Shown in pieces: positions 8,639 through 16,964 of a stretch of DNA of 32,104 nucleotides. Below the pieces are notes generated by a model. That model worked only from the letters and a program-made list of their open reading frames with translations. It was not told the DNA's origin and did not search any database. The stretch lies in NCBI GenBank assembly GCA_964351775.1, contig CAYGPQ010000050.1, positions 1-32,104 on the forward strand. Direction: 5' to 3'. Each line of letters begins with the position of its first letter. Position 1 is the stretch's first letter. The translations under genes were made by a program, and so were the position numbers. The stretch comes from Kordia sp964351775 (GTDB lineage Bacteria > Bacteroidota > Bacteroidia > Flavobacteriales > Flavobacteriaceae).

Positions 8639-9718
8639 ATGAGTAAAACCCTATTCATATTTTCCAATGATTTTGGAGAGTTGGTATTGCTGCGATTGCT
8701 CGTATACAAACAGCCTGTTCATGTATATTTAGCATTGCCAGAACGCTTGTACAAACATGTAGAATTTCCGAATGCTACTAAATTTTTATACCAAACGAGT
8801 GATGATTTAAAAAAACAGGTAGAAGAAATAAAACCAGCACAAGTACTCCTTTTTAGTGCTTATTTAATCGCGCCAAATAACATCCTAACTTTTCCTGAAT
8901 TCTACAGTTTTCTAGACTATCTTGATGAGAAGAAAATTGCAGTATCAACTAGCGATCCATTTATGCGCTACTACGATCAACTAAATTATGACCCTGATTC
9001 AGTCGATTTTCGCTCCAAAGTAAGAGACAAATTAAAAGAACTCAGCGAACGTTTGACAGTTTATAAACATCTTTATTCGGTTCCGGTACAATTTGACGGT
9101 GCTCCATGTCAGTCTTTCTCAAATCCTTTCAAGCGTGATGTAATCGTTCAATCGGATGAAAGAAAACAATGGACTTTTATTATGTCGTCGGAAGAATTTG
9201 TGCTATTGCAAAACGGCAATAATGGAAGTTACCACAAAACATTAACTCCATTAATCACTTCATTAGTTCAAAACCACAATATCAAAGTCAATTTGGTATT
9301 CCCCGAAGCTTTAAACGAAATATTAAAATTAAAACTGACTACTATTCCTGATATTAATTACGTAAGCTATTGCAGTATGGCAGCTTTTGAAGAGCTCATT
9401 GCGCAATCAGATTTAATGCTCTATTGGAATGTATTTTCTGCTTCAACATTATTATGTCGACTCTACAAAAAACCGACTGTTTTTCTAGGTCTTGGACACA
9501 TGGAAACGATTTTTCCAGGTTTTTACAAATACATCAAATCATCTTGGTTTCCGCAAAACGATCCAGAAATCATACAACTTAATGACGCTTCCATAGCTTC
9601 ACTCATAAAAAGTTTAGAATGCGAAGAGGAATCCATGAAAAACCCAAAACTTCATCAGCCCTATTATGAATTAGACGCTCCGTTGGATATTTTGTCTAAC
9701 AAAACAGAAGCACTATGA
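8639..9718 (+). CDS. Unrecognised protein, first of a tandem paralogous pair, possibly GT-B-like
   Basis: 359 residues, cytoplasmic by sequence. Signatures shared with the next gene are SNDFGEL at residues 9-15, a D-P-F-[MV]-R-x-Y-D motif near residue 110 (DPFMRYYD), and SDLMLYWNVFS with YWNVFS at 262-267. The layout of a Rossmann-like start, a middle break, and a second alpha/beta half with a conserved acidic loop and a Gly-rich segment (FLGLGHME) suggests a GT-B fold. I cannot place it in a named glycosyltransferase family. It lies 32 bases after the dioxygenase gene and overlaps the next gene by four bases (ATGA). It may add a sugar or build the unusual unit the operon makes. Confidence 0.78.
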   Translation: MSKTLFIFSNDFGELVLLRLLVYKQPVHVYLALPERLYKHVEFPNATKFLYQTSDDLKKQVEEIKPAQVLLFSAYLIAPNNILTFPEFYSFLDYLDEKKIAVSTSDPFMRYYDQLNYDPDSVDFRSKVRDKLKELSERLTVYKHLYSVPVQFDGAPCQSFSNPFKRDVIVQSDERKQWTFIMSSEEFVLLQNGNNGSYHKTLTPLITSLVQNHNIKVNLVFPEALNEILKLKLTTIPDINYVSYCSMAAFEELIAQSDLMLYWNVFSASTLLCRLYKKPTVFLGLGHMETIFPGFYKYIKSSWFPQNDPEIIQLNDASIASLIKSLECEEESMKNPKLHQPYYELDAPLDILSNKTEAL

Positions 9719-10806
9719 AAGTCTTATTCATAACCTCAAATGATTTTGGCGAATTGAGTCTAGCTACTTTTTTCGCGCGCAATCAACCATTTCAAAGCAT
9801 CTTTGTCATACCAAAAAAAAGAGCTACCTATTTTGATGAAGTTGTTGATATCAAATATGTCTACTCTTCTATCACCGAACTGGAAAGAATTATAGAACAT
9901 GAAAAGCCAGATGTAATTTCACTCAATACGGGATATTTAATAGTCAATGGTGGTTTGGCAACGATGGCTGAATTTCAATTATTTTATGAGTATTTAAAGA
10001 AATTAGGTTGCCCAATAATGACTACCGATCCTTTTGTTAGAGTGTACGATAGTTATCCTGAATGTTCTTTTGAACTTGATGGAAATCCATTAGTATCGCT
10101 AAAAACTGAAATGACTTTTCTCAGTGAATATTTAAAAGAATTACCGCATATCTACGGGTTTCCATGTAAAAGCAATCTCGAAAATGCTTATTTATTTTAT
10201 AATGATAAATATTGCTTAAAGGAAAAGCAACAACCGCAAAGCACTGAAAAAAAAGATCATTGGCTTTTTGTATTAGGTGAGCTTGATTCCACCTTATTAT
10301 TCGTGAAACATGGCGAACTTTTTATCAAAGAATTAGCTGAAAGATTGAAAGAAATTTGTCAAAACACAGAAAATCGAGTTCGATGTGTATTTCCAGAAAA
10401 TATCGCAAATATGTTGCGAGAACCTTTAGCGCCGCTTAAAAACTTACAAATATTGAATTTTCTAACCTTAGAAGAATTTGAAACGCTGGTTAGTGAATCT
10501 GATATCGTTTTTTATTGGAATGTATTCTCAAACTCCATATTAATGTGTTATTATTACGATGTTCCTTTTTTATGCTTTGGAAAAGGACATATTGCCGATT
10601 TAAGTGTAGATTTATTTAATCACATGTCTGATGGTATATATCGCAATGGAACACCTGAATTTATCGATTTTCTATCGCCACTGGAACCAAATCTTGATAC
10701 ACTATTACAAAACCAGTATTCAAAAGAAAACCGTCAACGTATTTTGGATGAATACCATCGTTTACCAACACCACAAAGCATCGTAAAAGCACTTACCAAT
10801 GATTGA
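9715..10806 (+). CDS. Unrecognised protein, second of a tandem paralogous pair, possibly GT-B-like
   Basis: 363 residues, a diverged paralogue of the preceding gene with the same motifs in the same order: SNDFGEL at 8-14, DPFVRVYD, SESDIVFYWNVFS with YWNVFS at 267-272, and FGKGHI matching GLGHME. Tandem duplication followed by divergence suggests two similar steps on different acceptors, or a heterodimer. The start overlaps the upstream stop (ATGA) and the stop lies within the first codons of the aminotransferase, so translation is coupled on both sides. The function is inferred only from the operon. Confidence 0.78.
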   Translation: MKVLFITSNDFGELSLATFFARNQPFQSIFVIPKKRATYFDEVVDIKYVYSSITELERIIEHEKPDVISLNTGYLIVNGGLATMAEFQLFYEYLKKLGCPIMTTDPFVRVYDSYPECSFELDGNPLVSLKTEMTFLSEYLKELPHIYGFPCKSNLENAYLFYNDKYCLKEKQQPQSTEKKDHWLFVLGELDSTLLFVKHGELFIKELAERLKEICQNTENRVRCVFPENIANMLREPLAPLKNLQILNFLTLEEFETLVSESDIVFYWNVFSNSILMCYYYDVPFLCFGKGHIADLSVDLFNHMSDGIYRNGTPEFIDFLSPLEPNLDTLLQNQYSKENRQRILDEYHRLPTPQSIVKALTND

Positions 10807-11896
10807 ACCAAAAATGAACATCACAAATGCTTATGAAGACTATCTCATAGATACATCTGGGCAGGAATATTTCGATCTTTGCATGGGTTACGGCTCCGTA
10901 TGTCTTGGACATAATTTTCCTCCAGTGGTTAGTGCACAAGTAAAGCAATTAAAAGCCTACACGTCACCCGGATTTATTGAATCGGCGGTATACGTACAAG
11001 CAAAAGAAGCTGTAGAAAAATATGTGGAAGATTATCTTGTACATGGTTTTTATCCTTCGGGAGCAAATGCAGTAGAAATTGCGGTAAAAATGGCAATGGC
11101 TTCCAATGGCAAATCTAAAATTATCAGTTTTGCTAACAGCATGCACGGTAAAACGATTTTTGCCAATAAGCTTGGTTTTGAATCCTGTCTTGAAGATGAC
11201 AATCAAATCATCAGAATTCCTTTTGTAGGCGAAAAAGAAGAAAGTGAAATTCTAGAAATTTGCGAAATCCACATGCGTGAAGGAACAATTTCGGCTGTTA
11301 TTATTGAACCCATTCAAATGAGTGGCGGAGGTTTCAAAGCATCCTCAAACTTTTACCAAAGCTTACAAAACTTGGCATCACGCTTCGGTGTGATTCAAAT
11401 CTACGATGAAATTCTCATAGGTTTTCACAGAACAGGATCATCCTTTTTCTTTAAAGCTCATAATCTAAAACCCGATATTGTTTTGGGAGGAAAAGCAATG
11501 GGAAGCGGTTTTCCTATTGCGGTAGTTTTACAAGAAAAAACGTTTATCACACCAGAAAAATTTCGCGGAGGCGGCACCTATTTCAATCATCCAATGGCGT
11601 GCGCTTCTGTGATTGCAACATTAAAAGCATACGAACAACTTGATGTGGAAACATATATCCGTGAGATTGAAAACTGTATCTTAGAGCATTTGCCTGCAGA
11701 ATTTGTATCTGGTCAAGGTGCATTATGGAATATTAATTTGGGTTCACAAAGCAATACAAAAGCTGTGGTGAAAGAACTCATGGCTAATAAAATAATTGTC
11801 AGCTTTTATGATCAATACATTCGTTTTTTCCCTAGCTTTCTAGTGGATTTGTCAAAATTGACTGAAGCCTGTAAAATCGTTAAAAAATTCCTATGA
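10799..11896 (+). CDS. Class III PLP-dependent aminotransferase
   Basis: 365 residues, shorter than the usual 420-450 but with the core intact: GYGSVCLGH, YPSGANAVE, MHGKT, IIEP, the PLP-ring Asp in YDEILIGFHRTG, and the Schiff-base lysine Lys232 in LGGKAMGSGFP. It resembles glutamate-1-semialdehyde aminomutase and acetylornithine-type enzymes, which move an amino group to an aldehyde or ketone. It overlaps the upstream gene by eight bases and the acetyltransferase gene by four (ATGA). Together with the GNAT gene this suggests amination followed by N-acetylation, as in amino-sugar pathways, although sugar aminotransferases are more often of the DegT type. A second ATG at 10814 is an alternative start. 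Confidence 0.85.
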   Translation: MIEPKMNITNAYEDYLIDTSGQEYFDLCMGYGSVCLGHNFPPVVSAQVKQLKAYTSPGFIESAVYVQAKEAVEKYVEDYLVHGFYPSGANAVEIAVKMAMASNGKSKIISFANSMHGKTIFANKLGFESCLEDDNQIIRIPFVGEKEESEILEICEIHMREGTISAVIIEPIQMSGGGFKASSNFYQSLQNLASRFGVIQIYDEILIGFHRTGSSFFFKAHNLKPDIVLGGKAMGSGFPIAVVLQEKTFITPEKFRGGGTYFNHPMACASVIATLKAYEQLDVETYIREIENCILEHLPAEFVSGQGALWNINLGSQSNTKAVVKELMANKIIVSFYDQYIRFFPSFLVDLSKLTEACKIVKKFL

Positions 11897-12435
11897 TCAT
11901 TCGTGTTGGTAATATAACCATGCAGCGTTTCTTGCCGGAACATACCGATAAGTTGTATGACTTGATTAATAGTCCTGAAGTTCGGAAAGGAATGCGAAAT
12001 AGTGCAAAAATTCCGTATGAAAGTCATGTTTCTTGGGTAAAAGAAAACTTGCTCGAAAGCGATAATACACACCTGTTTATCGTACTAAACGAAGACAAAG
12101 CACAAGGTGTTGTATTGATTAAAAACATTATTGATAACTCTGGAGAATTAGGAATTATGGTTGATGATATTCTTGGTGCTAGAAAAACCTTGCTTACTAG
12201 TAAATTAGTTACAGGAATCCTCTACTATTGTTTTCATATATTAAATTTTGAAACCTTACACATTAGCATTATTCCTGAAAATATAAACTCGCTCACCATT
12301 GCAAAAAAGATTGGAGCCGATTTTAAAAGTCAAGATGAAACCTATCAACATTATTTATTAAAAAAATCGAAATATCTATCTTCTTCGCTAAATACATTGC
12401 TTATCAAACGTTATAAGCCAGTCTGTATTAAATAA
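11893..12435 (+). CDS. GNAT-family N-acetyltransferase
   Basis: 180 residues with a RimJ/PseH-like GNAT arrangement: an N-terminal strand-helix (ITMQRFLPEHTDKLYDL), the HVSWVKE segment, GELGIMVDD, and a C-terminal IIPENINSLTIAKKIGADF that matches the acetyl-CoA-side helix with its conserved Asn. It is the last gene of the overlapping set. The ATGA overlap with the aminotransferase argues that it acetylates the amine that enzyme makes. PseH of pseudaminic acid synthesis is a functional parallel, but no PseB, PseG or PseI homologue is present here. Fold assignment is good; the substrate is inference. Confidence 0.8.
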   Translation: MIIRVGNITMQRFLPEHTDKLYDLINSPEVRKGMRNSAKIPYESHVSWVKENLLESDNTHLFIVLNEDKAQGVVLIKNIIDNSGELGIMVDDILGARKTLLTSKLVTGILYYCFHILNFETLHISIIPENINSLTIAKKIGADFKSQDETYQHYLLKKSKYLSSSLNTLLIKRYKPVCIK

Positions 12436-12529
12436 AGCTACTCGCGATTAAGTATATCTTAAAGTTTTCTTAAAAAACGGTATGAAAATTGATTCTAGAG
12501 ACAAAACTTTAGTCTCAAAACCCGATTTT

Positions 12530-15500
12530 ATGAAAACATTCGTACCATTTGTACTGTTACTGTTGTTTACCACATTCAGTAACGCACAAGAGCCGCCTGT
12601 ATTGAAGACAGGCAACACACAAGTAGGTTTATCTTCTTTAGATATCAAAGTTGAAATTATCGGCAACAAAGCCACTACAACCTTTGATATGCTGTATTAC
12701 AATCCTACCAATCAAATATTAGAAGGCGAATTATCTTTTCCTTTGGGAGAAAATTTCAATGTTTCTCGCTTTGCGCTAGATGTAAACGGCAAACTCAGAG
12801 AAGCTGTTGTTGTTGACAAAGAACTCGGAAGAATTGCCTTTGAAGCAGTCGTTCGAAGAAGAGTTGATCCGGCGTTGCTTGAAAAAGGCACCGGAAACAA
12901 TTACAAAGCGCGCATCTACCCTATTCCTGCCAAAGGTTACAAACGCGTTGTGCTTGCGTATGAGCAGGATTTGCTCCACAAAAAAGATGGTTTTTATTAT
13001 GATTTACCATTACACTTCAAAAATAAATTAGATAAGTTCAATCTGGAAATTACCGTTTTTGAGCAAGAAGATCAACCTGTTATTGAAGAAGGACAAGTTT
13101 CAGGATTGCAATTCGAAAACTGGCAGCGTAATTTTAAAACAAAGCTCTCAAAGTCAAATTACACGCCCGATAAAAGCATCCTGATAAAAATTCCAACGAA
13201 AGTGAATTCAAAAAAAGTATTTATTTCAGACGATCATTTCTATGCGTTTATGTCGTTGGATCCGAAAAAAAGCATTCGTAAAAAAGCAACCGAAATTACT
13301 ATTTTTTGGGACGCTTCACTTTCAATGAAAGACAGAGATTTAGCTAAAGAGATTGCGTTATTAGACGCTTATTTTTCATATTTAGAAAATGTAAAAGTGC
13401 ATTTCAAATCGTTTAGCAATGTGTTAGTCACCGAAAAAACATTCAACATTCGTAACGGAAATTGGAACGATTTAAAAACCGAAATCAAGAATACTATTTA
13501 TGATGGCGGCACAAATTATGACATACAAGATCCCAAACATAAAGACGTTGATCTCGTTTTATTATTTTCGGATGGAATTCAGTCGTTAAGTGCTTCAACG
13601 TACAATTCTACCATTCCTTTATTCGTGATTAATAGTTTGACAAAATCCAATCACGCTGCATTAAGTAGCATGGCGCAATCATCTAATGGAACTTATCTCA
13701 ATTTGACTACAAAAACGGCTTTAGAAGGATTTTCTGGTTTAAAATATCAGCAATATCGATTTTTAGGCTACACCTCTAGCGCACAACATATAGAAGCCTA
13801 TCCGAATTTGCCTGTAAATGTTGGCAATACATTCTCCATTGCTGGAAAAAATATAGGCAATAGCGATAGTATTGTTTTACATTTTGGATACGGAACCACT
13901 GTGGAACAAAGCATCATTGTAAACTTTAAAGACGGACAGCAAAAAGCACAGAACGTTCCACGCATGTGGGCACAGAAAAAGTTGAACGATCTACAACGAA
14001 ATTCAAAAGAAAACAAAGCTGAAATTGTCAGCTTAGCTACTAAATACGGCTTGGTTACTGACTTTACATCCTTAATTGTGTTGGAAGAAGTGATGGATTA
14101 TGTACGTTATAAAATTGAGCCGCCAGCAGAATTATTAGAAGAATACCATCAAATACTAGCTGATATAAAATCAAATGAAAAGAAGTTTCCAAATGGGACT
14201 CCTGTTCCGCCACCAGTTTTTGAAATTATTCAAGTAGAAGATGATGAAGAATTGCAAGACAGAGTTCTTGAAAGTACTGAATTTAGAGAAAGTTCTAATT
14301 CTGGCTTTGTAAATCAATCATCATCAATTAGTAGACAGTTTAATGATGCTTTACCAAACAGAATTCAACCACTAAAAATTATAGAAGTAGAAGAATCCAT
14401 AGAAGAAATTCCTTTTTATATCATTGAAGATTCGCCCATATTTCCAGGTTGTGAGTCTTTTAGGAATAAAAGTGAACGCAAACAATGTTTTTCTCAAAAG
14501 ATACAAGAACATGTAAAAGCTAATTTTAATATGGCATTGGTAAATACACTCAATCTACCCGAAGGACGAAAACGGGCTGATGCTATGTTTACAATTAGTG
14601 AAAATGGAATTATTGAAACCATTTTGGTACGTTCGCCACATGAACGCATCACAGCAGAAGTAAAACGTATATTGAACTTATTACCGCAAATGACACCCGG
14701 AAAGCAAGGCGGAAGAACTGTAAGTGTTCGTTACACCTTACCTATTATTTTTAATGTAAATGCAAACGGAACCATTATCACAAATACAACACAAGCACAA
14801 CAAACAACAACGAGTGTTCAAAATCATCGTCAACAATCAAAAAAACGATTACAAGTTGCCAATTTAACAGCAAATACAGCATACATTCAGGAATTACGTC
14901 AGTTTAAAACGAAAGAAGACGCATACAATTTTTATCTATTACAACGTACAAAATACATAGATGCGCCAGCGTATTACATAGATGTTTCCAATCTTTTTAG
15001 AGATGAATTTAAAGCAATTGAGTATTCAGAACGAATTGCTTCAAATATTGCTGAAACTGACTTTGATAATTATGAATTATTGAAAGTATACGGATATCAA
15101 CTGCAAGAAAATAATCAAAATTGGTTAGCGGTATTTATATTTAATCGTGTATTAGAATTGCGTTCGGAAGATGTGCAATCCTATCGTGATTTAGCGTTAG
15201 CTTATGGAATTGTTGGCAAATGTCAGGAAGCTTTTGACTTGTTAGAAGGTATAATTTCTGGGGAAGTTTACAAGAATTCACACAGACGTAATTTTGGAGG
15301 TCTCAATAAAATTGTACTAAACGAATTGAATCATTTGGTTGAAGAATATAAAAATGATATGGATACGAGTGCGCTCGATAAAACACTTATTCCGAAAGAA
15401 ACTTTTGATGTGCGAATTGTGGTTGATTGGAATCATAATGACACCGACATTGACTTACACGTGATTGATCCGAATAAGGAAGAATGTTGGTACAGTCATA

Positions 15501-15766
15501 CAAAAACAAAAATTGGAGGTCGTATGTCGCAAGACATGACGCAAGGTTTTGGTCCAGAAGAATTTACCTTGAAAAATGCTATCAAAGGTGATTATTTTGT
15601 GAAGATTAAATACTTTGGTGATCGCTATCAAAAAGTGGAAAATCCGACTTTTATGAAAGTTACTTTATACAAATACTACGGAACGAAGAAAGAAACCAAA
15701 GAAATTAAAATCATTCGCTTAACGAATTCTAGTGATCAATTGGTGGTGGCGAAACTGGTTTTTTAG
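12530..15766 (+). CDS. Secreted VIT/VWA protein with embedded TonB_C-like domain, TPR region and DUF2135
   Basis: 1078 residues from the chosen ATG at 12530, which gives a clean signal peptide (MKTFVPFVLLLLFTTFSNA). The in-frame ATG at 12482 would add 16 polar residues before it. Order: VIT domain (about 25-160, with RIYPIPAKGYKRVVLAYEQD); VWA domain with MIDAS DASLS from Asp261; an acidic linker; a TonB C-terminal-like domain (about 635-742, SPIFPGCE, LPQMTPGKQGG, LPIIFNV); TPR-like helices (about 790-920); and DUF2135 (about 959-1065, DWNHNDTDIDLHV). VIT-VWA-DUF2135 proteins are common in Bacteroidota envelopes and probably bind ligands or partners through the metal site. The TonB_C insertion is unusual. 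It is a separate unit after the biosynthetic operon. Confidence 0.85.
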   Translation: MKTFVPFVLLLLFTTFSNAQEPPVLKTGNTQVGLSSLDIKVEIIGNKATTTFDMLYYNPTNQILEGELSFPLGENFNVSRFALDVNGKLREAVVVDKELGRIAFEAVVRRRVDPALLEKGTGNNYKARIYPIPAKGYKRVVLAYEQDLLHKKDGFYYDLPLHFKNKLDKFNLEITVFEQEDQPVIEEGQVSGLQFENWQRNFKTKLSKSNYTPDKSILIKIPTKVNSKKVFISDDHFYAFMSLDPKKSIRKKATEITIFWDASLSMKDRDLAKEIALLDAYFSYLENVKVHFKSFSNVLVTEKTFNIRNGNWNDLKTEIKNTIYDGGTNYDIQDPKHKDVDLVLLFSDGIQSLSASTYNSTIPLFVINSLTKSNHAALSSMAQSSNGTYLNLTTKTALEGFSGLKYQQYRFLGYTSSAQHIEAYPNLPVNVGNTFSIAGKNIGNSDSIVLHFGYGTTVEQSIIVNFKDGQQKAQNVPRMWAQKKLNDLQRNSKENKAEIVSLATKYGLVTDFTSLIVLEEVMDYVRYKIEPPAELLEEYHQILADIKSNEKKFPNGTPVPPPVFEIIQVEDDEELQDRVLESTEFRESSNSGFVNQSSSISRQFNDALPNRIQPLKIIEVEESIEEIPFYIIEDSPIFPGCESFRNKSERKQCFSQKIQEHVKANFNMALVNTLNLPEGRKRADAMFTISENGIIETILVRSPHERITAEVKRILNLLPQMTPGKQGGRTVSVRYTLPIIFNVNANGTIITNTTQAQQTTTSVQNHRQQSKKRLQVANLTANTAYIQELRQFKTKEDAYNFYLLQRTKYIDAPAYYIDVSNLFRDEFKAIEYSERIASNIAETDFDNYELLKVYGYQLQENNQNWLAVFIFNRVLELRSEDVQSYRDLALAYGIVGKCQEAFDLLEGIISGEVYKNSHRRNFGGLNKIVLNELNHLVEEYKNDMDTSALDKTLIPKETFDVRIVVDWNHNDTDIDLHVIDPNKEECWYSHTKTKIGGRMSQDMTQGFGPEEFTLKNAIKGDYFVKIKYFGDRYQKVENPTFMKVTLYKYYGTKKETKEIKIIRLTNSSDQLVVAKLVF

Positions 15767-15805
15767 CTGCTAGCCATTGGCTTTTAGCTCTTAGCTTTTT
15801 GAAAC

Positions 15806-15889
15806 GTCAGTTCGAGTGGCAAATCTATGATTTGTTGTATCGAGAACAACTTTGATTTCAAAATAGTTCTCGACTGCGCTCGAACTGAC
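15806..15889. repeat. Dispersed nested palindrome (REP/BIME-like), copy 1
   Basis: An outer inverted repeat GTCAGTTCGAG (15806-15816) / CTCGAACTGAC (15879-15889) encloses an inner one, TCGAGAAC (15840-15847) / GTTCTCGA (15866-15873). The right arm TTCTCGACTGCGCTCGAA (15867-15884) is repeated exactly at 25285-25302. It lies in the 229-base gap after the VIT/VWA gene. Nested palindromes like this recur in flavobacterial genomes between genes. Confidence 0.65.
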
Positions 15890-15995
15890 ATACTCAAAAC
15901 TTACCTTTCATGTTAAAACAATACTAAATCCTTCTTAAAATGCAACAAATCCTAAAAATGATCGTCTATATATAAACATCATCAATCAAAACAGC

Positions 15996-16964
15996 ATGCG
16001 AAAACTAATCCTAACCGTTTTGGTTTTCTTTTTCAGTTACACCAATCTTTTTGCGGGTGAAGAAGAAAACTATCTTGAAATTCTGTTTCCAAAAGCAGAG
16101 TTTTTAAACAATTATACCGCACGAATTCCCATTAAAATTATTGATCAACTTATTGTGGTGGAAGCCGAATTCCTTAATCAGAAAGGAAATTTTATCATTG
16201 ATACTGGTTCGGAAACCTTGATTTTAAATAAAGTGCATTTCCCGAAAGGACAACGATTGACAAAAAAGAAAACGCAAACTACTAGCGTTACGCGCATTAT
16301 AGATCAGCCGTATGAACGAAAGCTGAGTGAATTTATTCTACAAAACTTCAGCTTAAAAGATAAAAAATCAGATGTAATCGATTTGTCTCATATTGAAAAA
16401 AGCAAGAAAATGCACTTGTTAGGCATTATTGGTTACAATATTCTGAAAGATTACGAAGTGTTTATCGATTTGTATTTGAATCAAATTACGCTGTCGCGTG
16501 TTGATAAGCATGGAAAGAAGTTTGACACCAAAGTCTACGCGGAAGAAATTGCGGATAGTTTGGATTTTGAACTAAAAAAACACACGATAGTTGTTTCGGG
16601 TTTTGTCAGTGATGAAAAAGTACGATTTGCGCTAGATACGGGCGCTGAGTTCAATCAATTAAATAAAAATAGTAATCAAAAGATATTAGAGAAATTTCGT
16701 CCCATGCGAAAATTATCATTGGTAAGTGCTGATGGCAAAAAGGTGCGCGTTTTGGCAGGGAAATTGTATGGTTTCAAATTGAACGAAACCTTAGGAGTTG
16801 GTCCCATGTATACGATAGTGACAAATCTTCGAAAAATGAATGAAGCATACGGAACTTCCATTGACGGAGTTTTGGGTTATGAATTTCTAAAATACAAGCG
16901 TACGATTATAAATTATAAAAAAGAAAAGTTATATTTCATCAAATCGCCTATATTTAAACCGTGA
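15996..16964 (+). CDS. Aspartic-protease-like protein with two DTG motifs (retropepsin type)
   Basis: 322 residues with a signal peptide (MRKLILTVLVFFFSYTNLFA), so periplasmic or secreted. Two active-site-like triads are present: IDTGSE (Asp69) and LDTGAE (Asp214). Each is followed by the hydrophobic-Gly strand expected of an aspartic protease lobe (LLGIIGYNIL and IDGVLGYEFL). Bacterial clan AA retropepsin-like proteins usually have one DTG per chain and dimerise. Here the two lobes are in one chain, which suggests an internal pseudo-dimer. No PDZ domain is seen. The stop overlaps the GTG start of the next gene by four bases, so the pair is coupled. Substrate unknown. Confidence 0.82.
   Translation: MRKLILTVLVFFFSYTNLFAGEEENYLEILFPKAEFLNNYTARIPIKIIDQLIVVEAEFLNQKGNFIIDTGSETLILNKVHFPKGQRLTKKKTQTTSVTRIIDQPYERKLSEFILQNFSLKDKKSDVIDLSHIEKSKKMHLLGIIGYNILKDYEVFIDLYLNQITLSRVDKHGKKFDTKVYAEEIADSLDFELKKHTIVVSGFVSDEKVRFALDTGAEFNQLNKNSNQKILEKFRPMRKLSLVSADGKKVRVLAGKLYGFKLNETLGVGPMYTIVTNLRKMNEAYGTSIDGVLGYEFLKYKRTIINYKKEKLYFIKSPIFKP

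Noticed and set aside
11893..12435. Reading the aminotransferase-GNAT pair as a pseudaminic acid pathway
   Set aside because: The dehydratase, nucleotidase and synthase genes of that pathway are absent and the aminotransferase belongs to class III.
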